A DNA stretch of 64,000 bases from Microbacterium psychrotolerans (GCF_031085295.1 NZ_JAVFWO010000001.1:248001-312000); one strand, 5' to 3'. Positions 41,388 to 50,707 are shown, counted from the first letter of the stretch. The notes: a model not told the origin generated them from the letters alone. Numbers and translations: made by a program.

Positions 41388-42758
41388 ATGCCCGCTGCCA
41401 GACGCCCGACGCAGACCGCGCCCTACCGTTGCACCGAGTGCGGCTGGACCACCCTCAAGTGGGTCGGGCGCTGCGGCGAGTGCCAGCAGTGGGGCACGGT
41501 GGTCGAGGCCGCTGAGCAGACCGGGATCCTGCGCTCGATCACCCCGGTCTCGCCGGGCGCGGCGCGGGCGGCGCAGCCGATCACCCGCATCGACACGTCC
41601 GATGCTCCCCGGCGCACGAGCGGGGTCGGCGAGTTCGACCGCGTGCTCGGTGGCGGACTCGTGCCGGGTGCCGCGATCCTGCTGTCGGGCGAGCCCGGGG
41701 TCGGCAAGTCCACGCTGCTGCTCGAGGTCGCAGCCCGGTCGGCGAACGCCGGGCGTCGTGTGCTGTACGCGAGCGCTGAGGAGTCGACGGCCCAGGTGCG
41801 CCTGCGCGCCGAGCGCACCGGCGCGCTGCACGACGAGCTGTACCTCGCGAGCGAGACCGATCTCGCGACGATCCTGGGGCACGTCGACGAGGTGGCACCG
41901 GACCTGCTGATCGTCGACTCGGTGCAGACCGTGTCGTCGGCACTGTCGGAGGGTATGGCGGGCCACCCGTCGCAGGTGCGCGAGGTCGCCGCGACGCTCA
42001 TCCGCGTCGCGAAGGAGCGCGGGCTGCCGACGATCATCGTCGGTCACGTCACGAAGGACGGCTCGATCGCGGGGCCCCGTATCCTCGAGCACCTGGTCGA
42101 CGTGGTGTGCCAGTTCGAGGGGGATCGGCAGACGTCGCTGCGCTTCGTCCGTGCGCTCAAGAATCGCTTCGGTCCGACCGACGAGGTCGGCTGCTTCGAC
42201 ATGACGGGCGCCGGCATCGCCGAGGTGCCCGATCCGAGCGCCCTGTTCCTGGGGCACGGCAGCACCGAGCCGGGCACGTGCGTATCCATCGCGCTCGAGG
42301 GACGTCGAGCCCTGCCGGTCGAGGTGCAGGCGCTGACGATCGACAGCAAGTCGCCCAACCCCCGCCGTATCGTCAACGGCGTCGACGCGGCGCGTGTCGC
42401 CACGGTGCTCGCCGTGCTCGAGAAGCGCGTCGACATCAAGACCTCCGACAAGGACGTCTATGTCTCCACCGTCGGCGGCGTGCGGTTCGTCGAGCCGGCG
42501 GCCGACCTCGCCATCGCGCTCGCGGTCGCCGGAGCGGTCAAGGGCTGGAACATCCCGCGGCACATCGCCGCCGTCGGCGAGCTGAGTCTCGCAGGCGAGA
42601 TCCGGCCTGTCACGCAGGCCGCACAGCGCCGCACCGAGGCCGCGCGGCTCGGCTACCGCGACCTCATCGACGACCGCTCAGGCCGGCTGCGCGGCGCCCT
42701 CGACGACGTGCGCACCCGCGCGAAGGGGCGACCCGGCGAAGACGTCCCTGAGTTCTGA
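41388..42758 (+). CDS. radA: DNA repair protein RadA
   Basis: The 456-residue protein has an N-terminal C4 zinc finger (CTECGWTTLKWVGRCGEC), a RecA-like core with Walker A GEPGVGKST and LLIVDSVQTV as Walker B, the RadA-specific ALKNRFGPTDEVG motif, and a C-terminal Lon-protease-like domain (VGGVRFVEPAADLAIALA). It promotes branch migration in recombination repair. The ATG at 41388 gives the zinc finger its normal position; the open frame upstream lies over ldh and is not coding. Confidence 0.94.
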   Translation: MPAARRPTQTAPYRCTECGWTTLKWVGRCGECQQWGTVVEAAEQTGILRSITPVSPGAARAAQPITRIDTSDAPRRTSGVGEFDRVLGGGLVPGAAILLSGEPGVGKSTLLLEVAARSANAGRRVLYASAEESTAQVRLRAERTGALHDELYLASETDLATILGHVDEVAPDLLIVDSVQTVSSALSEGMAGHPSQVREVAATLIRVAKERGLPTIIVGHVTKDGSIAGPRILEHLVDVVCQFEGDRQTSLRFVRALKNRFGPTDEVGCFDMTGAGIAEVPDPSALFLGHGSTEPGTCVSIALEGRRALPVEVQALTIDSKSPNPRRIVNGVDAARVATVLAVLEKRVDIKTSDKDVYVSTVGGVRFVEPAADLAIALAVAGAVKGWNIPRHIAAVGELSLAGEIRPVTQAAQRRTEAARLGYRDLIDDRSGRLRGALDDVRTRAKGRPGEDVPEF

Positions 42759-42930
42759 GCCGACCCGAGGCTCCAGTCGCCGCGGCAGCGTCGGCACCTC
42801 AGGGTCGCCGCGGAGAGCCGCGCCCGAGCGCCCGCCGCGCTTCAGCCGCCGCGCTTCAGCCGCCGCGCCTCAGCGGACGCGAGCCCGCCGGGGCGTCCAT
42901 CGCCGCCCGCGCAGCGCCGCGCCTCAGCGG

Positions 42931-43035
42931 TCAGCGGCCGCGAGGCCGCCGGCGACGGGCCGGATCGACGAACCCGAGCACCACCGGGATCACGAGCCCC
43001 GCGGCGCAGACGATGCCCACGAGCAGGTAGTCCAC
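42931..43035 (-). CDS. Possible 34-residue single-helix membrane peptide
   Basis: A GTG-started frame encodes one hydrophobic segment (YLLVGIVCAAGLVIPVVLGF) followed by a strongly basic tail (ARRRRPRGR), which would place the tail in the cytoplasm. The ribosome site is weak. The GC-rich surroundings make chance frames likely, so confidence is modest. Confidence 0.35.
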   Translation of the reverse strand: MDYLLVGIVCAAGLVIPVVLGFVDPARRRRPRGR

Positions 43036-43147
43036 CCCGCGAGCGTGCCAAACCCGCGGGCGAATGGGACGAGCTGCGACGGAGTGTCGCGAATGAGCCG
43101 GCTGCAGCGGAGACCGCGGCTGCGGCATCCGATCCCGCGTGACGCGG

Positions 43148-43558
43148 TCAGGCGTCCAGCGCGGCGATGAGGTCGGTGGGCGAGGCCTGCATCGGGTGCG
43201 GCCCGGCGATGTCGAAGAAGACGGTGGTGATCTCGTCCTCGTATGTGGCGAGGAAGGCCCGCAGCCACGCCGGCGACTGCAGCGCGACGCCCGGCGGAAG
43301 TGAGGCGGGCTTGTGCGCGGCGTCGCTGAACAGCAGCAGAGCGACGTCGCCCGTCTTCGGGTCGCGGTACGTCCACACCTCGCCGACATCGAGCGGGTTG
43401 TCGCGATCGCCCGGGCGCATCAAGGGCGCGACCGTGGGACCGTGCCGCAGCGCGAAGGCGACGGCTGCCATGTCCTGGGTCTGCAGCGCGTCCGCGAGTT
43501 GCGTGTTGCGGAACTCGAGCGGTTCCTTCTGCTTGTTCGCGCGCTTCTTGCCTGCCAC
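43148..43558 (-). CDS. SseB-like uncharacterised protein
   Basis: This 136-residue protein (GTG at 43558) has a basic start (AGKKRANKQKEP), then LADALQTQDMAAVAFAL, EVWTYRDPKTGDVALLLFSD and WLRAFLATYEDEITTVFFDI, ending in a helix. The alternation of an N-terminal helical pair with VALLLFSD-type strands resembles the SseB N-terminal domain. Function unknown. It stands alone between radA and the GntR regulator. Confidence 0.6.
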   Translation of the reverse strand: MAGKKRANKQKEPLEFRNTQLADALQTQDMAAVAFALRHGPTVAPLMRPGDRDNPLDVGEVWTYRDPKTGDVALLLFSDAAHKPASLPPGVALQSPAWLRAFLATYEDEITTVFFDIAGPHPMQASPTDLIAALDA

Positions 43559-43601
43559 CCGTCCAGCGTAATCGCCTCGAGACCGGCGGCGGGGTGGCCG
43601 A

Positions 43602-44318
43602 TCAGGCGAGGAAGCCGCGCAGCAGCGCTTCCGAGCCGGCCAGGTGCTCGAGGATCGCCGCTTCCGCGGCATCCGGTCTCCCGGCGAGGATCGCGGTCAC
43701 GATGTGCTCGTGCTGGGCGTTGGAGTGCTCGATGTTGCGCGGCAGCAGCGGGAACGTGTCGAGCCACTCGTTGACACGGGCCCGGTTCTCGGCGGCGAGT
43801 GCCACGAGGGACGGGATGCCGGCGAGCTCGGCGATCGAGAGATGCAGCAGCGTGTCGAGGCGGCGGTAGTCGGATGCCGAGGCCTCGGCGACGACCTCGT
43901 ACCGCGCCCACAGCTCGTCACGCGCGGCGGCGTCGAGACTCCGGGCGGCGGCAGCGCGGGCGGCCCCCGCCTCGAGCACGCGGCGCAGGCCCAGGACGTC
44001 TTCGAGCTCGGCAGCCGTGACATCCCGAGGATGCGGGGGCTGCGGGAGCGGGTCGGCGACGAACGTGCCGCCGTACCGGCCGCGCCGGCGCACGAGGTAG
44101 CCGGTGTCGGCGAGCTCGCGGATCGCCTCGCGCACGGTGTCGCGGCTCACGGCGTACAGCACGGCGAGCTCCCGCTCCGACGGCAGCGACTCCCCCGGCG
44201 CGACGACGCCCAGCCGGATGGTCTGCACCAGGCGGGCGACGGTGTCTTCGAGCGCGTTGCCCTCGCGCACCGGGCGATAGACGGCCCTGCGCACCTCGTG
44301 GAGGGGGGCGTCGGTCAT
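43602..44318 (-). CDS. GntR-family (FCD) transcriptional regulator
   Basis: The 238-residue protein has an N-terminal winged helix with the GntR signature LPSERELAVLYAVSRDTVREAIREL and a C-terminal FCD helical ligand domain (about 98-225) containing the usual metal-site residues. It sits at the end of the leftward amine-catabolism cluster and probably represses it until a pathway compound binds. The long inverted repeat between it and the SDR gene may include its operator. Confidence 0.85.
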   Translation of the reverse strand: MTDAPLHEVRRAVYRPVREGNALEDTVARLVQTIRLGVVAPGESLPSERELAVLYAVSRDTVREAIRELADTGYLVRRRGRYGGTFVADPLPQPPHPRDVTAAELEDVLGLRRVLEAGAARAAAARSLDAAARDELWARYEVVAEASASDYRRLDTLLHLSIAELAGIPSLVALAAENRARVNEWLDTFPLLPRNIEHSNAQHEHIVTAILAGRPDAAEAAILEHLAGSEALLRGFLA

Positions 44319-44335
44319 GACCTGGCCCCAGCGTC

Positions 44336-44437
44336 CGTGCCGTGACTCCGCCTGAATCGCGCGTCAGGCCGCTCGCGGCCGCGGAGTTGCGCGGCCGCGA
44401 TCGGCAACAGCTCCCCTCGAGGCGGAGTCACGGCACG
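44336..44437. repeat. Wide inverted repeat between SDR and GntR genes
   Basis: Perfect 18-base arms (44336-44353, CGTGCCGTGACTCCGCCT, and its complement at 44420-44437) flank a 66-base centre that is itself rich in GCGGCCGC pairing. It could be a transcription terminator of the SDR gene, a regulator site, or a REP-like intergenic element. Confidence 0.6.
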
Positions 44438-44457
44438 CGCGTTCGACACGATCGGGC

Positions 44458-45231
44458 TCACAGGGGTGTGACGTAGGCGTTGGTGATGCCGCCGTCGACC
44501 ACGAACGCGGTGGCCGTGATGAAGGACGCGTCGTCCGAGGCGAGGAACGCGACGGCGGCGGCGAGCTCCTCGGGTTCGGCGAAGCGCCCCATGGGCACGT
44601 GCACGAGCCGGCGCTGCGCGCGCTCGGGGTCCTTGGCGAAGAGCTCCTGCAACAGCGGGGTGTTCACCGGCCCCGGGCACAGCGCGTTGACGCGGATTCC
44701 CTGCCGCGCGAACTGCACGCCGAGCTCGCGGGTCATGGCGAGCACGCCGCCCTTCGACGCCGTGTACGAGATCTGCGAGGTGGCCGAGCCGAGCAGTGCC
44801 ACGAACGACGCGGTGTTGATGATCGAGCCGGCGCCGGCCGGCACCATGTGGCGCAGCGCCGCGCGCGAACACAGATAGACGCTCTTGAGATTGACGTCCT
44901 GCACGCGGTCCCACGCGGGCAGCTCGGTGGTCTCGATCGAGTCGTCGTCGGCGGGCGAGATGCCCGCATTGTTGAACGCGATGTCGATGCGCCCGAACTC
45001 CGCGGCGACGCCGTCGAACACTGCGTTGACCTGGGTCTCGTCGGCGACATCGACGGCTCGGAAGACGCCGTCGACCTCGTCCGCCGCGACCTCGCCGGTG
45101 GCCGGATCGAGGTCGGCGATCACGACGCGTGCACCCTCCGCGGCGAAGCGCCGCGCGGTCGCGAGGCCGATCCCGGAGGCGCCGCCGGTGATGATCGCGA
45201 CCCGGTCCTTCAGTCGCTGGGTCAGATCCAT
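44458..45231 (-). CDS. Short-chain dehydrogenase/reductase
   Basis: The 257-residue SDR has cofactor motif IITGGASGIGLATAR, VVIADLD (an aspartate after the second strand, suggesting NAD), NNAG, a catalytic serine region, and SYTASKGG with the catalytic Tyr and Lys. The C-terminus VVDGGITNAYVTPL is standard. Given its cluster, it may oxidise a hydroxylated product of amine breakdown; the substrate is unknown. The ATG at 45231 is preceded by a purine-rich leader. Confidence 0.85.
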   Translation of the reverse strand: MDLTQRLKDRVAIITGGASGIGLATARRFAAEGARVVIADLDPATGEVAADEVDGVFRAVDVADETQVNAVFDGVAAEFGRIDIAFNNAGISPADDDSIETTELPAWDRVQDVNLKSVYLCSRAALRHMVPAGAGSIINTASFVALLGSATSQISYTASKGGVLAMTRELGVQFARQGIRVNALCPGPVNTPLLQELFAKDPERAQRRLVHVPMGRFAEPEELAAAVAFLASDDASFITATAFVVDGGITNAYVTPL

Positions 45232-45256
45232 GGGAGTGGGCTTCCTTTCTGGAGCA

Positions 45257-45328
45257 TGTCCCGATCTCCGTCGCCCGAGGGGCACTCCAGCGATGGATTC
45301 CGGGACATGAAGGCGTGAGATCGGGACA
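45257..45328. repeat. Inverted repeat between ALDH and SDR genes
   Basis: TGTCCCGATCTC at 45257-45268 pairs with GAGATCGGGACA at 45317-45328, a perfect 12-base inverted repeat with 48 bases between. An extra GGGACAT copy lies inside. It may be an intergenic hairpin or an operator pair. Confidence 0.5.
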
Positions 45329-45354
45329 CGCGCGGGGTGACGGATGACATGGGG

Positions 45355-46716
45355 CTAGGCGTCTGTCGCGAAGAAGACGTTCTTGGTCTCGGTGAAGTGC
45401 TCGGCGGCATCGGGGCCGAGCTCGCGGCCGAGCCCTGACGCCTTCATGCCGCCGAACGGCGTCCAGTACCGCACCGACGAGTGCGAGTTCACCGACAGCA
45501 CTCCGCTCTTGACGCCCCGCGAGACCCGCACCGCGCGGCCGAGGTTCTCGGTCCAGATGGAGCCGGCGAGACCATAGACGGTGTCGTTCGCGATTCGGAT
45601 GGCGTCGGCCTCGTCGTCGAACGGGAGCACCGCGACGACCGGCCCGAACACCTCTTCGCGCGCGATCCGGTCGTCCGGCTCGGCGAGCACGACGGTCGGC
45701 GCGAACCAGAAGCCGTCACCGTCGGGGGCGGAGCCGCGGAAGGCGACGTTCGCCCCGTCGAGGAATCCCGCGACGGTGGAGCGATGGGATGCCGAGATCA
45801 GCGGTCCCATCTCAGTGCCCTCGTCTGCCGGATCGCCGACCCGCCACGCCCGCACCGCCGGCTCGAGCAGTTCGAGGAACCGGTCGTACACCCTCCGCTC
45901 GACCAGGATCCTGCTGCGGGCGCAGCAGTCCTGCCCGGCGTTGTCGAACACCGCGCCAGGCGCGGCGGCCGCCGCCTTCTCGAGGTCGGCGTCGGCGAAC
46001 ACGATGTTGGCGCTCTTGCCGCCGAGCTCGAGCGTCACGGGCTTGAGCTCGCGGGCGCAGCCGGCCGCGACATCCGTCCCGACCGAGGTGGAGCCGGTGA
46101 AGACGACCTTGCGGACGTCGGGGTGCGACACGAACCGCTGCCCGACGACCGAGCCGGATCCGGTGATCACCGTGAACAGCCCGTCGGGAAGCCCCGCCTC
46201 GAGCGCGAGCTCACCCAGGCGGATCGCGGTGAGCGGCGTGAGCTCGGCCGGCTTGAGCACGACGGCGTTGCCGGCGGCGAGCGCCGGCGCGAATCCCCAC
46301 GACGCGATCGTCATCGGGAAGTTCCAGGGCACGATGATGCCGACCACGCCGTAGGGCTCATGGAACGTCACGTCCAGCCCACCGGCGACCGGGATCTGCT
46401 GTCCGCTCAGGCGCTCGGGGGCGCCGGCGTAGAAGTTCAGCACCTGGGCGACGTGCGACGCCTCCCACCGCGCCGAGCCGATCGGGTGCCCGGAGTTCAG
46501 CACCTCGAGCCGAGCGAGCTCCTCGACATGTGCCTCGACGACACGGGCGAAGGCACGCAGCGCGTCGGCCCGGGCCACCGGCGGCTGCGACGCCCACGAA
46601 CGCTGGGCGCTGACGGCACGGGCGATCGCGGCATCCGTCTGCGCCTCGTCGGCGCGGGCGATCTCCCGGATCGGCTGCGCGGTCGCGGGGTTGATCACGG
46701 TGAACGTCGATGTCAT
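45355..46716 (-). CDS. Aldehyde dehydrogenase (NAD-dependent, PuuC/GabD-like)
   Basis: The 453-residue protein has the ALDH pattern: VGIIVPWNFPMT, NAVVLKPAELTP, VVFTGSTSVG, VTLELGGKSANIVF with the general-base glutamate, and NAGQDCCARSRILV with the catalytic cysteine, then EVFGPVVAVLPF. In this cluster it should oxidise the gamma-glutamylated aminoaldehyde or a related aldehyde to the acid. Its ATG at 46716 overlaps the stop of the class I amidotransferase gene (ATGA). Confidence 0.88.
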   Translation of the reverse strand: MTSTFTVINPATAQPIREIARADEAQTDAAIARAVSAQRSWASQPPVARADALRAFARVVEAHVEELARLEVLNSGHPIGSARWEASHVAQVLNFYAGAPERLSGQQIPVAGGLDVTFHEPYGVVGIIVPWNFPMTIASWGFAPALAAGNAVVLKPAELTPLTAIRLGELALEAGLPDGLFTVITGSGSVVGQRFVSHPDVRKVVFTGSTSVGTDVAAGCARELKPVTLELGGKSANIVFADADLEKAAAAAPGAVFDNAGQDCCARSRILVERRVYDRFLELLEPAVRAWRVGDPADEGTEMGPLISASHRSTVAGFLDGANVAFRGSAPDGDGFWFAPTVVLAEPDDRIAREEVFGPVVAVLPFDDEADAIRIANDTVYGLAGSIWTENLGRAVRVSRGVKSGVLSVNSHSSVRYWTPFGGMKASGLGRELGPDAAEHFTETKNVFFATDA

Positions 46717-47534
46717 GCCAAGACCCCGTTCGCCGCCTCGGGACGCGTCGTCTCGCTCGTGCCTCGCTCCCCCCGCCGGCGGGTACCCAGCCCCGCATAG
46801 ACCGACGCCTGGGAGACGAGGCCGGCGAACAGGCGGCGGTCCTCGCGGTTCTCCTCGGGATGCCACTGCACGCCGAGGACGTACCCCTCGCCGTCGGACT
46901 CGAACGCCTGCACGAGGCCGTCGTCGGTGCGCGCGGTGGCGACGAGTCCCGCGCCCAGCCGGTCGATGCCCTGGTGGTGGTAGCTGTGCACGTCGAGTCC
47001 TCCGGGGCCGACGAGCTCCGCGAGACGCGACCCCTCATCGACGACGACCTCGTTTGTCGCGAACACGCCGCCGCCGATGCGGAACCGCTCAGTGCCGAGC
47101 GCCTCGGGGAGGTGCTGGTGCAGCGTGCCGCCCCGCGCGACGTTGACGAGCTGCAGCCCGCGGCAGATCGCGAGCACCGGCATCCGTCGCTCCTCCGCCC
47201 CCCGGAACAGCGCCAGCTCCCACGCGTCGCGGTCCGGACGCGCCGGATCGGTGAGCGGATGCCGCTCCGCGCCGTACAGCGACGGGTCGACGTCCAGTCC
47301 CCCGGTGAGGATCAGACCGTCGAGGCCCTCGAGCACCGCGGCGGCGGCGGCATCCGGCTCGGGCTGCGGCGGCAGCAGCACCGCGATGCCGCCGGAGGCC
47401 GTCACCGAGTCGAAGTACTGCTGCGGCAGGAAGGCGGCGCGGACGTCCCACACCCCCTGCTTCGCCTGCTCGAGGTAGGTCGTCAGGCCGATGACCGGCC
47501 GGCGCCCTTCGCCGTTAGAGCCGTTCGAAACCAC
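46713..47534 (-). CDS. puuD: Gamma-glutamyl-GABA hydrolase-like class I amidotransferase (PuuD)
   Basis: The 273-residue peptidase C26 enzyme has PVIGLTTYLEQAKQGVWD at the start, the LILTGGLDVDPSLYG oxyanion region, the nucleophile in VLAICRGLQLVNVARGGTL, and the His-Glu pair in LGVQWHPEEN. It removes glutamate from gamma-glutamylated amines or acids. It overlaps the ligase gene by 20 bases and the ALDH gene by four, so all three are one transcription and translation unit. Confidence 0.85.
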   Translation of the reverse strand: MVSNGSNGEGRRPVIGLTTYLEQAKQGVWDVRAAFLPQQYFDSVTASGGIAVLLPPQPEPDAAAAAVLEGLDGLILTGGLDVDPSLYGAERHPLTDPARPDRDAWELALFRGAEERRMPVLAICRGLQLVNVARGGTLHQHLPEALGTERFRIGGGVFATNEVVVDEGSRLAELVGPGGLDVHSYHHQGIDRLGAGLVATARTDDGLVQAFESDGEGYVLGVQWHPEENREDRRLFAGLVSQASVYAGLGTRRRGERGTSETTRPEAANGVLA

Positions 47535-48870
47535 GGACCCTCTCCCAATCGGTCACGGCCGCGTCGTAGGCCTCGATCTCGATGCGCGCCTGGTTCAGGT
47601 AGTGATCGACCATGTCGTCGCCGAAGGCGGCGCGGGCGATGGCCGACTCGTCGAATAGCTGCGCGGCCTCGCGGAGCGTCGTCGGCAGGTGATCGACGCC
47701 CGACGTGTACGCGTTGCCCTCGAGCCGGTCGGGCAGCGGAAGCTCATGCTCGATGCCGTGCAGGCCGCCCGCGATGATCGCCGCGATGCCGAGATACGGG
47801 TTGACGTCGCCGCCGGGCACCCGGTTCTCGACGCGGAGCGACTGACCGCGGCCGATAACCCTGAGTGCGCACGTGCGGTTGTCGATCCCCCACGCGATGC
47901 CGGTGGGGGCGAAGGAACCCTTCGCGAACCGCTTGTACGAGTTGATGTTCGGCGCGAACAGCAGCGTGAACTCGCGGAGCGTGGCGAGGATGCCGGCGAT
48001 CCAGTGCTCCATGAGCGGGCTGAAGCCGTGCTCGCCGTCACCCGCCATCACGGGATCGCCTGCGGTCGACCGCACCGACAGGTGGATGTGGCAGCTGTTG
48101 CCCTCGCGCTCGTTGAACTTCGCCATGAACGTCAGGGCCTTGCCGTGCTGCTCGGCGATGGCCTTCGCGCCGTTCTTGTAGATGGCGTGCTGGTCGGCGG
48201 TCTCCTGCACTTCGGCGTAGCGGAACGCGATCTCCTGCTGGCCGAGGTTGCACTCGCCCTTCACGCCCTCTGTGTACAGGCCCGCCCCGTCCATCGACAG
48301 GCGGATGTCGCGCAGCAGCGGCTCGAGGCGGCCCGACGCGAGCAGGTCGTAGTCGACGTTGTAGTCGGTCGAGGGGGTGAGCTCGCGATAGCCCTTGGCC
48401 CAGGCATCCCGGTATGTGTCGTCGAAGACGATGAACTCCAGCTCGGTGCCCGAGAAGGCGACCAGACCGCGGTCGGTGAGCCGGGTGCGCTGGCGGTTCA
48501 GGATGTCGCGGGGCGACTGCACGACGGGCTCGCCGCTCTCCCACGTGAGGTCGGCGATGACCAGCGCCGACCCCGGGAGCCACGGGATGCGGCGGAGCGT
48601 CGCGACATCGGGTCGCAGCATCATGTCGCCGTACCCGGTCTCCCAGCTCGACATCGCGTAGCCGTCGACGGTGTTCATGTCGACGTCGACCGATAGCAGG
48701 TAGTTGCATGCCTCCGCGCCGTGCGGCAGCACCTCCTCCTGGAAGAGCCGCGCCGAGACGCGTTTGCCGACCAGACGCCCCTGCGCGTCGGCGAAGGCGA
48801 CGACGACGGTGTCGATGTCGCCCGCGGCGATTCCGGCGTTCAGCTGCTCGACCGTGAGGTTGCCCGGCAT
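47515..48870 (-). CDS. Glutamine synthetase-like gamma-glutamylamine ligase (PuuA/GlnA3-like)
   Basis: The 451-residue member of the glutamine synthetase family has VAFSGTELEFIVFDD, EGNSCHIHLSVR, KRFAKGSFAPTGIAWGIDNRTCALR and VENRVPGGDVNPYL, covering the metal and ATP sites. The short N-terminal domain and the pathway neighbours point to gamma-glutamylation of a polyamine or monoamine rather than ammonia assimilation. The ATG at 48870 follows an excellent AGGAGGAACGG site. It is divergent from the permease. Confidence 0.85.
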   Translation of the reverse strand: MPGNLTVEQLNAGIAAGDIDTVVVAFADAQGRLVGKRVSARLFQEEVLPHGAEACNYLLSVDVDMNTVDGYAMSSWETGYGDMMLRPDVATLRRIPWLPGSALVIADLTWESGEPVVQSPRDILNRQRTRLTDRGLVAFSGTELEFIVFDDTYRDAWAKGYRELTPSTDYNVDYDLLASGRLEPLLRDIRLSMDGAGLYTEGVKGECNLGQQEIAFRYAEVQETADQHAIYKNGAKAIAEQHGKALTFMAKFNEREGNSCHIHLSVRSTAGDPVMAGDGEHGFSPLMEHWIAGILATLREFTLLFAPNINSYKRFAKGSFAPTGIAWGIDNRTCALRVIGRGQSLRVENRVPGGDVNPYLGIAAIIAGGLHGIEHELPLPDRLEGNAYTSGVDHLPTTLREAAQLFDESAIARAAFGDDMVDHYLNQARIEIEAYDAAVTDWERVRGFERL

Positions 48871-49058
48871 CCGTTCCTCCTCCTGTGTCGACGTACGACG
48901 AGACTCGTGAGCGCGGTCCCCCCGAACCGCGCTCACCCGCACACTCTAACCAAAATCCGCTTCAAAGGTAGACACAGCCCACCAATAGGCACCACAATCG
49001 GCGAAAAGCGCGTCCGCGCACCCGAGCGCACCTCCCTTCGCTAATCCTTGGAGGACCG
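48871..49058. promoter_or_regulatory. Divergent promoter region of the amine cluster
   Basis: The 188 bases between the ligase (leftward) and the permease (rightward) hold both promoters. The middle (about 48945-49000) is distinctly AT-rich compared with its surroundings. No clear GntR operator palindrome was identified. Confidence 0.45.
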
Positions 49059-50642
49059 ATGTCCCAAGCGAGCAGTGCACCACGGCCGGCGTCACCGGCA
49101 TCCACCCCTGACAGTTCCTCGAAGGTCGCAGGAGCGACCTATAGGCGAGCCGGTCAGGACTACTTCCAGAAGCGCACCCTGAAGCGCTCGGCCGGCGTGT
49201 GGGGCCTCTGGGGCCTGGCCGTCGCCGCCGTCATCTCCGGCGACTTCTCGGGATGGAACTTCGGCATCGACGCTGCGGGCTTCGGCGGCATGATCATCGC
49301 CTTCGTCATCCTGGTGGCGATGTACTACGGCATGATCTTCTCGATCGGGGAGATGGCCGCCGCGATGCCGCACACCGGCGGCGCGTACTCGTTCGCGCGA
49401 TCCGCGATGGGACCCTGGGGCGGCCTCGTCACCGGAGCCGCCGAGACCATCGAGTACGTGGCGACGACGGCGGTGATCGTCTTCTTCTCGGCGTCGTACG
49501 CGAACGCCATCACGGCCGAGCTGCTGGGGATCTCGCTGGACGCGTGGGTGTGGTGGGTCATCCTCTACGCGGTGTTCATCGCGCTCAACGCCGCGGGCGC
49601 GAACATCTCGTTCAAGTTCGCGATCGTGGTGTCGATCATCTCCATCGGCATCCTGCTCGTCTTCTCGGTCATGGCGCTGTTCTCCTCCGCGCTCGACTGG
49701 AACTCGCTGTGGAACATCGAGCCCGACCCGGGCTGGAACAGCTTCCTCCCACACGGCGTGCTGCCGATCCTGTTCGCCCTGCCGTTCGCCATGTGGTTCT
49801 TCCTCGGCATCGAGGAGCTGCCCCTGGCGGCGGAGGAGTCGCACGACCCCGTGCGAGACATCCCACGCGCGGGCTTCTGGGCGCGCGGGACCCTCATCGT
49901 CACGGGTCTGCTGGTCCTCTTCCTCAACACCGCCGTCATCGGCGCAGAGGCGACCGGCGTCGCCGCCGAGCCCCTGCTCGACGGATTCCGCGCGATCGTC
50001 GGCGACCAGCTCGCCGCCGTGCTGGCGCTGTTCGCCCTGATCGGCCTCCTCGCATCGCTGCAGGGCATCATGTTCGCGTACGGCCGCAACATGTACTCGC
50101 TCTCGCGGGCCGGCTACTACCCGAAGTTCCTGTCGCTCACGGGCAAGCAGCAGACGCCCTGGGTCGCACTCCTGGTGGGCGCTCTCATCGGCTTCGTCGC
50201 GCTGGTCGTCCTCGACGTGCTCGCGAAGGTCGACCCCGACAACGCGGGCGCGGTGGCCGGTGCGATCGTGCTGAACATCGCCGTGTGGGGGGCCGTGCTC
50301 GCCTACCTCATGCAGATGGTCGCGTTCATCATCCTCCGCCGGAAGTACCCGAACGCCAGCCGCCCGTACCGCAGCCCGTGGGGAATCACGGGGGCGGTCA
50401 TCGCAGCCGTGATCGCAGCGCTCATCTTCCTCGGATTCCTGCTCAACGCGGCCTTCCAGCCGGCGATCGTCGCGATCGCCATCGTCTACGTCGTGATCCT
50501 CGTTGGATTCGCGGTGTACTTCCGGCACCGCCTCGTGCTCTCTCCTGAAGAGGAGTACGCCCTGTCGGGAGGCACGCACGGCGACCCTCAGGCGGAGGGG
50601 TACGACGCGATGGAGACCGAGGTGTTCGGCGACAAGCCCTAG
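49059..50642 (+). CDS. Amino acid/ethanolamine permease (APC family)
   Basis: The 527-residue protein has about 12 transmembrane helices. The first (GVWGLWGLAVAAVISGDFSGWNFG) and EMAAAMPHTGGAYSFARSAMG in helix 2-3 match the ethanolamine permease (Eat) branch of APC transporters. A GIEELPLAAEESHDPVRDIPR loop is also typical. It probably imports the amine that the divergent cluster glutamylates. The ATG at 49059 follows a GGAGGA site; it ends before a strong hairpin terminator. Confidence 0.85.
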   Translation: MSQASSAPRPASPASTPDSSSKVAGATYRRAGQDYFQKRTLKRSAGVWGLWGLAVAAVISGDFSGWNFGIDAAGFGGMIIAFVILVAMYYGMIFSIGEMAAAMPHTGGAYSFARSAMGPWGGLVTGAAETIEYVATTAVIVFFSASYANAITAELLGISLDAWVWWVILYAVFIALNAAGANISFKFAIVVSIISIGILLVFSVMALFSSALDWNSLWNIEPDPGWNSFLPHGVLPILFALPFAMWFFLGIEELPLAAEESHDPVRDIPRAGFWARGTLIVTGLLVLFLNTAVIGAEATGVAAEPLLDGFRAIVGDQLAAVLALFALIGLLASLQGIMFAYGRNMYSLSRAGYYPKFLSLTGKQQTPWVALLVGALIGFVALVVLDVLAKVDPDNAGAVAGAIVLNIAVWGAVLAYLMQMVAFIILRRKYPNASRPYRSPWGITGAVIAAVIAALIFLGFLLNAAFQPAIVAIAIVYVVILVGFAVYFRHRLVLSPEEEYALSGGTHGDPQAEGYDAMETEVFGDKP

Positions 50643-50675
50643 AGAGTTCGGCCAGAACCTCACAGCGGGGAAACA

Positions 50676-50707
50676 GGAGCGGGGCGGTCTGGGGGCCGCC
50701 CCGCTCC
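50676..50707 (+). terminator. Hairpin terminator after the permease
   Basis: A perfect 12-base-pair stem (GGAGCGGGGCGG / CCGCCCCGCTCC) with an 8-base loop lies 34 bases after the permease stop. Confidence 0.75.

Noticed and set aside
45481..46800. 439-codon rightward frame opposite the aldehyde dehydrogenase
   Set aside because: No domain; the ALDH frame has all catalytic motifs.
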